Source: Diatrype stigma (lineage: Eukaryota; Ascomycota; Sordariomycetes; Xylariales; Diatrypaceae). From it: a DNA stretch of 64,000 bases. The notes beneath the pieces were generated by a model. That model was not told the DNA's origin. It was given only the letters and a program-made list of their open reading frames with translations, and searched no databases. The position numbers were made by a program, and so were the translations under genes. Below are positions 35,673 to 45,640 of this stretch, one piece after another; positions within the stretch are counted from its first letter, which is position 1; every line of letters begins with the position of its first letter. The stretch covers positions 248,001 to 312,000 of the forward strand of contig JAKJXP020000016.1 in NCBI GenBank assembly GCA_022225965.2. Direction: 5' to 3'.

Positions 35673-36489
35673 TGAATTCGATGGTGGACCTGGTGTTCCT
35701 TTTAACTCAAGGCGTAAGTCTGGCTTTTTAGGTTGGTTTCCTTCTGCTCATTGGGGTTGCGCGATGACTATGTGCTTACTATTAGTATTGTATGGAAGGT
35801 GTTTGAGTTTTATTATTACGGTGTATAATTCTAGGGACACAGATAACCGCTTCGCGCAATGCACTCAATATAATCACGGTTGATGATGAATAAGTGTAAC
35901 TTATTGCGTAATATTAAAATTGATGAGAGCGCCCTGGCCTCGTTTAGGGCCAGGTATTGATGATATTAGATATATATACTGAGTTAAGTATGCAAATGCG
36001 TCAACTGCAACTCGACTCGTTCGGCTCTCCCGACTTCCTTGTCCCCGTGCTACCAGTACTAGCAGCACGTAGTATAAGTGATGACACCTCCTTATGCGTG
36101 TCCCTTTCTCCTACCGCCCAACTCCTCTAAAGCGAGTGTCTATGGTATCTAATATCGTATTCCTTGACCGTGTTGATGGCCAGCCAACCTTTCATGTTCC
36201 CATATACCTCACCCTTAAGCACGAGATTCGATCCAAAAACGCCCCCAGATTCCTCAAAGGATCAAGGACGCCAGCAAAGGTGGCGGCAACATTGGTTCGA
36301 GGTGAACCAAAAGGGATGTTACCATCGAAGAAGGGGATCCGATTTTGGGTTTATTAGAGAAGGCCACTCTAACCTCCGCGACGCTGACCCGGGGGGGATA
36401 GATAGAACTACACCCCAAGAGCGACTAGCCTGATTCATTAACGTCCGAAGAAAGGACGTCCCAGGTAATGAGTATTTTCTACCTCTATT
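35673..36489. other. Intergenic between MDR and HMGR 3' ends
   Basis: 817 bp between convergent genes; AT-rich polyadenylation-like words (AATATTAAAATTGATG near 35905). No gene seen; the open frames at 36094-36433 lack any recognisable motif. Confidence 0.45.
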
Positions 36490-39400
36490 CTACCTCTTGC
36501 CGGCAGGAGCTTTTCCCGCCTTGTCAATGGCGGTGGTCATGGTAAGCCCCACCGGAGTCATACTACCCACAGCCGGAGTCGACGACCGAGTGGGAGGAGC
36601 AGAGCGGTTGTGAGCCATGTGGGCCTTGACAAGGTGGCCAGCAGCAAGGGCACTGCACAGTGATAACTCGCCAGCAAGGACAGCTGCAGCAACGACTCGG
36701 GCCAGACGTTGGGCGTTCTGTCCGGGGTTAGTGGGGTGAGGCCCGCGGAGACCGAGCATGTCGAGCATAGCTCCTTGAGGTTCCAGAATCGTGCCACCAC
36801 CAATAGTGCCCACCTCGATGGATGGCATGGACACCGAAATCTGGAGAGAGCCCCGTAGACTATACAAAGGTTAGTTATCAACATTGGCACAATATACTAC
36901 AAAAATCCTGGGACAAGAACTTACTTCCTCATGATGGTAATGCAGTTGGAACCCTCCACAACCTGGGCGGGGTCCTGGCCAGTGGCGATGAAGATGGCAG
37001 CAACGATGTTGGCGGCATGGGCGTTGAAACCTCCAATGGATCCAGCCATAGCCGATCCGATCAAGTTCTTGGACACGTTGAGCTCGACAAGGCTGTCGAC
37101 ATCACTCTTAAGAACCGACTTCACAACATCACCGGGAATGATGGCTTCGGCCACGACACCCTTTCCTCTTCCGTCGATCCAGTTGATTGCAGCCGCCTTC
37201 TTATCGGTACAGTAGTTGCCAGATACAGAGATGATAGCCATGTCCTCGAAACCACCTTCGGTAGCCATAACCTGGAGCGCGTGCTCGACGCCTTTAGAGA
37301 TCATGTTCATACCCATAGCGTCACCAGTGGTGGTCTTGAAACGTATATAGAGGTTGGTACCGGCGATGGCAGTCTTCATAGCCTGCAGGCGAGCGAAACG
37401 AGAAGTCGAGTTGAAAGCATCCTTCATTATAGTCTGACCGGCGTCGGAGTCAAGCCACAGCTTAGCCGCACCGGCTCGCTCCAAGGTCTCGAAACCGACA
37501 CAGGGACCACGCGTCATGCCATCGCCTGTCAAGACGGTAACCGCACCTCCACCGGAGTTGATTGCCTTGCAACCACGGCTGGCGCTGGCAACAAGTACAC
37601 CTTCCGTCGTGGCCATGGGGATGAAATAGCTTTGGCCATCGATGACCAGAGGCCCAGCGACACCAACCGGCAAAGGCATATATCCGATGACGTTTTCACA
37701 GCAGGCACCGAGCACTCGTTCATAATCGAAATGGAGGTATGGCAGCTTAGATCGCTCCAGGCGAGCAGTGAGCTCCGCTGTGGCACGCGTCTTGGAGATG
37801 ATAGACCGTCGAACCTTGACAGCACGAGTACAGTCCTTGAGGGTCTTCTCTAGGGCATATCCGGGAACCTTACCCTTCAATGACAAGGCCACTACTTCTC
37901 CATCGTTCATTTCATGCACGCGTTTCTCCGCCAGCATCTTCTCCAAATCGGCCTGTGTCCTTGGGACAGTAGGTGTTCTCAGAGAGTCGGTAGTAGCTAG
38001 GGCCTCGTCGTCCGTTAAAGCAGGGGTTGGTGGCATTGATTCCCTAACCGGGTCGTTGGGCATAGTCTCGCCCAGGGGCAGGGTAGCTGACGAGGTGTCA
38101 TTGAACTGTTGCGCTGCGGCCAGTTCCTTAGGGTCGATTCTGTGGTCTGGCAAGTTAGGATCCTTGATACCCCAGCGGGCAGCGTTGAAGAGGTACCCAT
38201 TGAGGGCTACGCTCATGATCAAGGCGACGATGATCCACTTGGAGAGGACTGGGTCTTCGAGACTGGTAAGAATGCTTCCGACGACACGGCCACCTACACC
38301 GTAGTCACCAAGCTGACCATAGATATCTTCGGTAACTGAACCGTCAGCCGCATGGGTGGAAGGCACCGCGTAATGGATCGAAGGAAACTCCAGCTCGTAC
38401 TTGATTGGGGTGAGCACGGTAACAAGGGTAGGGCGGTTGTGGCTTCGGGCCGTGAAAAGGATCTCATCGAGACCGCTGGCTGCAACCTTGAAGGGATCAA
38501 GAGGCGGAGTGCTAACAACGCCTCCAAGTCCCCCAGCACGTGCCCAAGAATACATGCTCGCAAAAGACTTGCCATCGGTCCTGAAGGGGATGGTGCAGAT
38601 ATTGACAACATTGATAGCACAGAAGCCAACCACCATCCAGAACTTGAACCTGGGGACGCTGCTGCTCTTGGCATCCTGACCAAACAGTCGTTCAGTGGCA
38701 AGGTCCTTGCCAGGTTGCCTTGGCCAATCATTGCTCTGAGCGACACTCTCCGCGACACGCTTGCTTATACCATCGGCTTCCAAGACTTTGCGCATCTCAA
38801 CGTGACGCCTGATGCGGTTGATCTCGAGCTTGATGCAGAGAATAGCCATGAAGAAGGTGAAGAGGAGAATGCAGTCGAAGAACAAGATCCAAGCGGCAAG
38901 GAAACAGAATTGCTGCAGTCCACCCTGAACTCCGGAGGCGGCGCCCGCGATGAGAATCAGGATTTCAATAACGTAGTCGCGTACGATCTCGAAACCCTTG
39001 TCCTTGATCGCTCGGTGCACCGCGTACTGAACGACGCTTTCCACAGGGCCCGAGGCCTTCTTCACAGCCTTGCCACTTCCAGAAGACCTCTCATCGGGTC
39101 TGCGCTCCAGAGCATGCGATAGAACAGCCTTGGTTAGGGCAATGTTCTTTTCGAAGCCGATGGTGACCACAAGGAAGGGTAGTCCTTCAGACAGCAGAAT
39201 CATGGTGACAGGGACGCCGAGCTTCGTAGTAACATTCAATCCAAAAAGGAAGGCGAACGTGGACGAGAGAAGGACACTGGTGAACAGCCAGATGTTGGAG
39301 CCCATCTTCTTCATAGACATGTAGAGCGAAACGAAGGTCAGGTGCATAGCCAGATATCCGAGAACCATAATGGTAATATCAAGCGTCTCAGCATTCTTGA

Positions 39401-40106
39401 TTAAGTCCAGGAACTCGGTGAAGCCATTCTGAACCCAACGAAGCAGGCTGTTTCTGGTGTAACCCTTGGCAACCTTCATAATCCACATCTTCTGTTCCTG
39501 TTTGCCGAGGTCTGTCACGAGCGTTTCCTGCGCCGGAACATCGTTGGGGATTTCCTGCGCTGCGGCGAGGAACTCGGGGGTTTCTTCATAGTTAACCGAG
39601 AAGGCCAGGCCGCTGTCTTGAGAGTAGGAGGCTAAGGGGTTCGAGGTCGACGGCAGATGGGTGATAGAGAGGTTCTGGGGCAGCGGGACGATATGGTGCT
39701 GGGGTGCAGTCTGAGGCGCATCTTGGGAGGACTCCGGAAAGACGAGGGTCACCAGAGCCTGGTGATCAACATCCTTGGGTATCTTCACACTGGTGTCGAA
39801 CTCCTGCCACCTCCACTGCGTATCGGGTCCTGCTAGTAGACTCCTGCTTCCTTCGGTCAAAGAAGACCAGTCGGCCTTGTTGGTGCTCCTGGTGACATCC
39901 AGGATGCTCTCCCGAAAGACGCCGATATAGGAGGTGCTGGCCAGAAAAGCCACAATGCAGATTGTGTGGATGGGGTGTCGGCAAGCTTTGACGGACATAT
40001 ATTGTAGGATGGGAGTGATGACCTTGCTTGTCTTGGATGGCGGACTGGGTGCGCCGGTCGACTGTTCACCGCGAAAGCGGGAAGGGAGAAACGAGGCGGC
40101 GTTCAT
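36490..40106 (-). CDS. 3-hydroxy-3-methylglutaryl-CoA reductase
   Basis: Exons on the minus strand are 40106-36925 and 36859-36490 (65-bp intron), giving 1183 aa, normal for filamentous fungi. HMGR reduces HMG-CoA to mevalonate with NADPH in the ER membrane, the committed step to ergosterol and isoprenoids. The N-terminus has multiple TM helices and a sterol-sensing-like region (about residues 240-430), then a linker. The catalytic domain starts near residue 790: [48 protein letters not shown], and after the splice [14 protein letters not shown] and the catalytic His region [14 protein letters not shown], whose final Ser sits at the position phosphorylated by AMPK in other HMGRs. The start at [11 protein letters not shown] is the first ATG; upstream only TTG is available. 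Confidence 0.97.
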
Positions 40107-40967
40107 GATGGGTCCGAGTACAAGCAACTATCTCGAAGGCATTGGCAAGACAGCGTTGAGGCCGAGAGGCTACGGAAACTCGGTGGTATTGAACAGATGT
40201 CGAGTATTCTTTTTATTCGGTGGGTACGTAATATTAAGTTACAAGAAGGAAGGCGGAGGGCAAGAGGAGATTCGAGTTAATTCGAATTAATCTCGCAAGG
40301 ATCGTTTATCTTTAAAGGGGCGCCGGCCAAGCTAGTCCAGACCTTCTATTACTATAGGCGATCCGATCCCACGATGAATTGAGAGTTACGGACGAACGTT
40401 GGACGTATGGGACGAGGTCTTACTTGAGGAGGAAGAGACGGGAGACAGTAGGGAGACGAATATTTGTCTAATGATGATGGGACGCCATCGGAAGGACGAG
40501 AAAGGCGAGAGCGGCTGGCTGAGCCAAGGATGACTGAAAGGAAGAGAACAGGTTGGCGGTGTTGATAGTGCTGGTGGTGGTGGTGGTAACTATAGTTAAC
40601 TACCAGGCCAGGCAGTTAGTATTACGGAGGTTCGAAGTTAATCAGCGCAGTGCCGTGCAGTAAAATAACAAAAACGGTGAAGGGATTCCAGGAAAGAATT
40701 TCCGCAGCGCCCAATCCCCGACCAGATTACCGGCCCACAATCGCGTACCCACACTATTACACTAGGCCTAGGACGGCCTAGACGACTACGACAGCCACTC
40801 ACATACCCTGTTGCCCTGTTGGATGTCCTGTAGGCTGCTGTAGCCTCTACCAATCCCTGCTCATTCCCTGGCCGCTCCCTGTGCTGCCATGCAGGTCTCA
40901 CATGTACATACATGTATGTTGGTAGGTACCTACCTACCTACGCAGCTACGGTACCTAGGTAGGCTAA
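40107..40967 (-). promoter_or_regulatory. HMGR promoter and upstream region
   Basis: Upstream of HMGR on the minus strand. It holds a GGT microsatellite (GGTGGTGGTGGT near 40572) and, near 40905-40962, short TACC/GGTA repeats including palindromic GGTACCTACC and TACCTAGGTA, plus TACATACATGTATGTTGG. I cannot identify a sterol-response element by eye. TSD of the adjacent MITE is at 40965-40967. Confidence 0.45.
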
Positions 40968-41650
40968 GGGCCTGCTTCCTGAAGTTCAAGCTTTGTGGCC
41001 ACAAAGCTCCATATATACAAAATTGACCCATTTTATTTGCACAAGCAAAATCTGGGGTCTGGCTTTGTATTTTGGCTAATAACTAAGCAGCAGCCATCCA
41101 AAGCAGCCGTATAACGCCCGTATTATACAACGCCCGTACAACGCCCGTATAGCCAATACAACCAAAGCTAGCAGCAGCATTCCAATGCAACAGCTTATAG
41201 CAGCAATATAACAATAGCTAATAGCCAATAATAACAGCCAACAATAACAGCCAGTAGAAATAACCAGCCAAAACAGCCCGTATAGCTAGCGCCAGCGCCT
41301 GCATTCAAAGTATCGACGAGAGCCTCATATGGACCGGATTAATGGATTTAACCAATTATAGGCCGTAGCGGCCACGACGTAGCGGCCACGGTCCTAAGAT
41401 AGGACAGTGGCCACGAGCTTTGTGGCCACCACGATGCCTTCCTTTTGAAGGAAAGTTGCCAAGGAGCCAGGGGGGGTACAATGCATAATTTTTCGTGGCC
41501 GCTACGACATATATGCATCGTTGTAGCAGTTGTGCAGGTGTAAATCGTACCCAAAAAAAGGAAAGCGTTATGGAACGGTGTCGTCAAAGTGGGTTGTGCT
41601 GCTGATCCGGTACATTCGTTGTGGCCACGAAGGTTCCAGGAAACAGGCCC
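40968..41650. mobile_element. Harbinger/Tourist-like MITE with TAA target duplication
   Basis: 683 bp beginning GGGCCTGCTTCCTG and ending with the reverse complement of GGGCCTGTTTCCTG. It is flanked on both sides by TAA (40965-40967 and 41651-41653). GGGCCTG-type ends with a 3-bp TAA/TWA duplication are the established signature of PIF/Harbinger (Tourist) elements. The termini continue with TTTGTGGCCACAAAG on the left and GTTGTGGCCACGAAGG on the right, and GGCCAC words recur through the interior, consistent with subterminal transposase-binding repeats. There is also a local ACAACGCCCGTA triplet repeat (41114-41152). There is no transposase gene, so it would need a helper elsewhere. Confidence 0.8.
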
Positions 41651-41653
41651 TAA

Positions 41654-42292
41654 GGTAACATCCTGAGGTACGCTACGCCGCGCCACGCTATCATCACATC
41701 CCACTATCAGGCGTTATCGGATTCTGGAATGATTATTCGTTACCAACTTACCAACGCCGACCATCTTATCGATTGGCAAGATGCAGCAACCCTGCCTCAG
41801 CCTCATCGCGGTTAGCTTCGAGCGTCGAGTGGGTGCACCAACATCCATGGATGTTCATCACTGCTACGGTGTTACCAGCCAGCCAGCCATGACTTGAGTT
41901 GGACCCTCTTAACGTAAGCAGCCAGTCCTTGACCGCAATGTTCATCTACTTGCCTCGAGTCTATTATAGTATATATATGTGAATATGTACGTACGCAGCT
42001 ATATCGAATGCGTAACACAATGTACCAAGCACTCCGGGTAGGAAGAGGGGCAAACAGGCTGATAGGCAAGGAGGTGAAGAAGCCTTTCAATTTAGGTCTC
42101 AACAGAACCTGGAAATTGAGCCCATTTGGGCACTACTTCCCGCCATTTTAGCATTGGTATAACATTGAAGCACTATCATGGTTAGCGTTAGGTAAAGACC
42201 TTGTCGGTTGGTTCCTCGGCAGCTTTCGGGCGGTCGGGTCGGGTTCTCCACGTCTGCTTAGTGTGCTCTCCGCTATTGTACAACCGCTAGGT
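41654..42292. other. Intergenic between MITE and large AT-rich element
   Basis: 639 bp of ordinary composition. The minus frame at 42102-41872 shows no recognisable motif. Nothing else seen. Confidence 0.4.
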
Positions 42293-42300
42293 ATTGCAGG

Positions 42301-42411
42301 CAGGCTATTAAAAAATACTGTCAGTATTTGGTACTAACTAATACTAACTGATACTAATACTAGTATCAGTACGGACTAATTAGTAACTGATACTGACCCG
42401 ACCGGACTGAC
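42301..42411 (+). repeat. Left outer terminal inverted repeat
   Basis: Begins CAGGCTATT. Rich in ACTAATACTAACTGATACTAATACTAGTATCAGT-type words, ending CCGACCGGACTGACC. It pairs with 54049-53948 on the opposite strand; several differences are A/G or C/T. Confidence 0.75.
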
Positions 42412-42460
42412 CTACCTTACCGCGCGGGGGGGGTTTTTGGAGACGGTCCCGGTGATCGAT
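42412..42460 (+). repeat. Second (inner) inverted repeat, left arm
   Basis: CTACCTTACCGCGCGG followed by eight G's in total, TTTTT, then GAGACGGT. The same sequence, with four or five transition-type differences, is the reverse complement of 53750-53702. No duplication of target sequence is evident at its edges, so it may be an older nested element or an internal arm of the outer one. Confidence 0.75.
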
Positions 42461-42673
42461 ACGGCGCTAGGGACAGTTACAAAATTTGGTGCTGGTCTCC
42501 AAATATCCGACATAATCTCTAGGATCATAACCCATACAAGCCCATGCTAATACCTGGCCACCGTCACCGGACGGAAGTCACTATTTTACCGAATTGATCC
42601 CTAGGACCACTTTAAGTCCAAGACCGTTTCCGGCTGCCCAGACCGTCTGTATAAATCACCCACCCAAATTACA

Positions 42674-42925
42674 GTGCTACACCTACAGCTGCACCTACAG
42701 CTGCGCACCTACAGCTACGCACCTACAGCTGCACCTACAGCTGCACCTACCTATACGTGCACCTATAGGTGCACCTACAATTGCACCTACAATTGCACCG
42801 CTACAGCAGCGCTGCTGCAGTATGTACATACAGCTGTATTGCTACAGCTGTATTGCTACAGCTGTATTGCTACAGCTGTATTGCTACAGCTGTATTGCTA
42901 CAGCTGACCTGCTACAGCTAACCTG
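42674..42925. repeat. Minisatellite (12-bp then 14-bp units)
   Basis: The first half is built of about 12-bp ACCTACAGCTGC units with variants (ACCTACAATTGC). The second half has five clean copies of the 14-bp unit GCTACAGCTGTATT (about 42838-42903) followed by degraded ones. Every unit carries the palindrome CAGCTG or its variant. Long open frames across it (42594-42962) result from the repetition, not from a gene. Confidence 0.85.
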
Positions 42926-43011
42926 CACCGGCAAAACCTGGGCTGTAGGTAGCTATATATAGACAAATAAGCTAGGTGCTTGTATGTGACTGTGTGACTA
43001 GTAGTAAATTT

Positions 43012-43085
43012 CTGATTGGCGTAGTGGTTAAACCTTAAGCTGTAAGCCGTAAGCCGTAAGTACAGGATTCGAATCCCGACCGTAA
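43012..43085 (+). other. tRNA-like box A/box B sequence (SINE head or tRNA relic)
   Basis: TGGCGTAGTGG at 43017-43027 matches the RNA polymerase III box A consensus TRGYNNAGYNGG. GGATTCGAATCC at 43065-43076 matches box B (GGTTCGANTCC) with the paired flanks of a T-arm. Spacing is about 37 bp between boxes, within the usual tRNA range. Between them is AGCCGTA-type triplication. I cannot fold a full acceptor stem, so it is more likely a tRNA-derived SINE head or pseudo-tRNA than a working tRNA. Confidence 0.5.
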
Positions 43086-43193
43086 AAATAATCTTTATAC
43101 TTAATAACGTAATAATATTATATATTTAAATATCGCTTATAATAATATTATATAAATAAAGAATAATATATATATTTTTTAAAAACTTATTCT

Positions 43194-43291
43194 AACCGGA
43201 GGTTATTCTGTAAAAATGGTGTAACACGGAAATTATATCCAGAAATTCAGGCTTGGAAAATACCTCGAGCGTTTTCGCCTGCGATTAATCG
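43194..43291 (+). repeat. Third inverted repeat, left arm
   Basis: 98 bp pairing with the reverse complement of 53298-53395 at roughly 85% by eye. Differences are mostly transitions (AACCGG/AATCGG, TTCTG/TTTTA, TACCTCG/TACTTCG, CCTGCG/CCTACG). Both arms read through in one frame as NRRLF-KNG--RK---EIQAWKI-RAFSP-INR, so they may derive from a coding sequence present in opposite orientations. No family recognised. Confidence 0.75.
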
Positions 43292-43602
43292 GACCCGCTA
43301 CGTTCGCTTTAGCGACTAATTAAGCCAGCTAATTCCGTTTTACCAGCCAATTAATCTTTATTTCTTATAAGTATTATATATAAACAATAACAAAACCCAT
43401 TCATTTTATACGTACGGTTAATAACATTATTACATTTCCGGGTTTCATTTAAATTTATTTTAGCCTGCCCATAATTTGCTTCGACTTGCTTTAATTTGCC
43501 TATAGCTTTTCCGCAACTTACCTTAACCTATTCGCATATTTTATTATATCATTAAATCATCTTAACTTTTTTTAGAAATTTCTTTATTTTTTTTTGCAAT
43601 CC

Positions 43603-44110
43603 ATTTACGATGCATTACGATTTTTTCATTTCCATTCGCAATTTATTCGTAATATATTACGACCTTTTCATTTTTATCCGCAATCCATTCGCAATATATT
43701 ACGACCTTTTTATTTTTATCCGTAATCCATTTGCAATATATTACGACCTTTTTATTTTTATCCGTAATTCATTCGTAATGCATTACGACCTTTTTATCTT
43801 TATCCGTAATTCATTCGTAATGCATTACGATTTCTTTATCTTTATCCGTAATCCATTTATAATATATTACGACCTTTTTATCTTTACCCGCAATCCATCC
43901 GTAATACATTACGACCTTTTTATTTTTATCCGCAATTCATTCATAATACATTACGAATTCTTCATTTTTATTCGCAATTCATCCGTAATATATTACGATC
44001 TCTTTATTTTTATCCGTAATTCACCCGCAATACATTACGGCCCTTTCGAATTTTATACGCGACTTATTCATAATGCGTTACGGCCCTTTCGAATTTTATG
44101 CGCAACCTAT
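43603..44110. repeat. 42-bp tandem repeat, about 12 copies
   Basis: Unit of the form CGTAATTCATTCGTAATGCA then TTACGACCTTTTTATTTTTATC, repeated about 12 times with point variation. Because 42 is a multiple of three, a 168-codon frame stays open on the plus strand with a 14-residue period (IRNSFVIHYDLFIF). In such AT-rich DNA a long frame is notable, but repetition alone explains it. Confidence 0.9.
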
Positions 44111-44504
44111 GCATAATTCTTTTAAATTTTATACGCAGCCTTTTCGTTATAATATAACGCATTATAGGTTTCTTAAAACCTATTTGCGGCTTATATATAA
44201 TTTTTTTAAATCTTATTAATATAAATCATTTTACGAATTTCAAGATTTATTATGCTTATTAATAATTTTAGCCATTAAATTAATTTATTTATAAGCGATA
44301 TTCGCATATCTTTATTTAAAAATGCCTTTTTTATTGCAATTACATTTTACAAAACATATATATGCTTATATTTTTATTTCGAATTAATATTAACTTTATT
44401 TTATTATATAAGCATTTCATTTTTATACCGCAATAAATAATCTCTTTCGTATTATCTTTAAATATGCGGTTTTTTAATCTCCTAATTCTTTTCAATTTAA
44501 TCCT

Positions 44505-44800
44505 TTCCAACCAGCTCCTTTTTAACCAGCTCCTTTCCAGCCAGCTCCTTTCCAGCCAGCTCCTTTCCAGCCAGCTTCTTTCCAGCCAGTTCCTTTCCAG
44601 CCAGCTCCTTTCCAGCCAGCTTCTTTTTAGCCAGCTCCTTTCCAGCCAGCTTTTTTTTAGCCAGCTCCTATCCAGCCGGCTCCTTTTTAGTTGGCTCCTT
44701 AATCTTTGGCTCCTTTCTAGCCAATTCCTCTCCAGTTGGCTCCTTAATAGCTGGTTCCTTAACAAATAACTCCTTAATAGGTGGCTCTTTAATAAGTGGC
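44505..44800. repeat. 15-bp tandem repeat, about 18-20 copies
   Basis: Repeated TTTCCAGCCAGCTCC with drift to TTTTTAGCCAGCTCC and, at the right, TTAATAGGTGGCTCTT-like variants. The unit is divisible by three, so both strands stay open (LLSSQ on plus; SWLER on minus). The clean core is about 44520-44690. I regard it as a minisatellite, not a gene. Confidence 0.9.
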
Positions 44801-44810
44801 TCATTAATCT

Positions 44811-45640
44811 TTAATTCATTAATCTTTAATTCCTTAATAACTGGCTTATTAATTTTTGGATTCTTAGCAGCCAGCTTTTTAATTTTAGCCCCTGGCCCAT
44901 TTTTATTTAATTCTTTATTCTTTAATAATTTAGTTACGCCATTTATTTAAATCCAATCGACGTCGTATAAATTTAACTTACGGAATATTTAGCAATATGT
45001 ATTATTATAATAAACAGATTTAAAATAATTTATTTCGCATAGCTGCCGTCCGTTTTAAATAATATACTATTTAACGAAACCATCGATTATAGCGACGTTA
45101 CCAAAAAAAGCCGTCGCAAACCCCGATATTATTTAATTTACGGGCCAAATTAAATTTTAATAACGATACGTTTCAATTAAATTTAAAAAACGAATCGACA
45201 TTATAAACCCCCTTTTAAGTTTAATTTTATTTTATTTTTAATTATTATTTGCCTTTTTTATTCTTTATTATTTCAAGCTTTCCAGATTTATTAATAAAAC
45301 AATTTCTTAATTTAATATTGCTAAAAATACGGTTACGCTAATATATTTAACTTATTTCTTTGCCGTTTTTATTATTCTTTAATCCGATTATGGCACCATT
45401 TATTTTTTAATCGCATAATAAGCCGCATAATAAGTTGCATAATCGCTTGTTTAATCGGGCTATTCGAATTGTTTGTATTTTTGCTTCGATTAGTTATTAC
45501 GTAACGCCTAAACGTATATCGACGTTAATATTAAAACCAACGCCATAATTTTTCCAGCTGTAACATATTAGCCTTAATCGTAATTTATAGGCCTTTTTCG
45601 ATTTTTCGTTTCCTTTATTTTCTAAATAAGCTCGAATGCG
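44811..45640. other. AT-rich RIP-like DNA left of the Helitron relic
   Basis: Highly AT-rich with dense stops in all frames. May include the Helitron's 5' region, but I cannot identify a 5' TC end. No gene assigned. Confidence 0.4.

Noticed and set aside
36822..37853. 343-codon open frame on the plus strand
   Set aside because: Lies entirely opposite the HMG-CoA reductase catalytic exon; composition and lack of motifs mark it as a shadow.
38352..39122. 256-codon open frame on the plus strand
   Set aside because: Antisense shadow of the HMG-CoA reductase membrane domain.
36490..40106. HMG-CoA reductase as resistance gene of a statin-type cluster
   Set aside because: No polyketide synthase or other tailoring genes nearby; length and motifs fit the ordinary housekeeping enzyme.
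40905..40962. TACC/GGTA repeats as telomere-like sequence
   Set aside because: They do not match TTAGGG and are short palindromic words only.
43610..44116. 168-codon repetitive protein
   Set aside because: Explained by a 42-bp minisatellite whose unit is a multiple of three; no start context or support for translation.
43603..44800. CRISPR-like array
   Set aside because: Units are contiguous without unique spacers and the genome is eukaryotic.
44340..44804. Ser/Trp/Leu/Glu/Arg repetitive protein on minus strand
   Set aside because: Product of the 15-bp tandem array, open on both strands.
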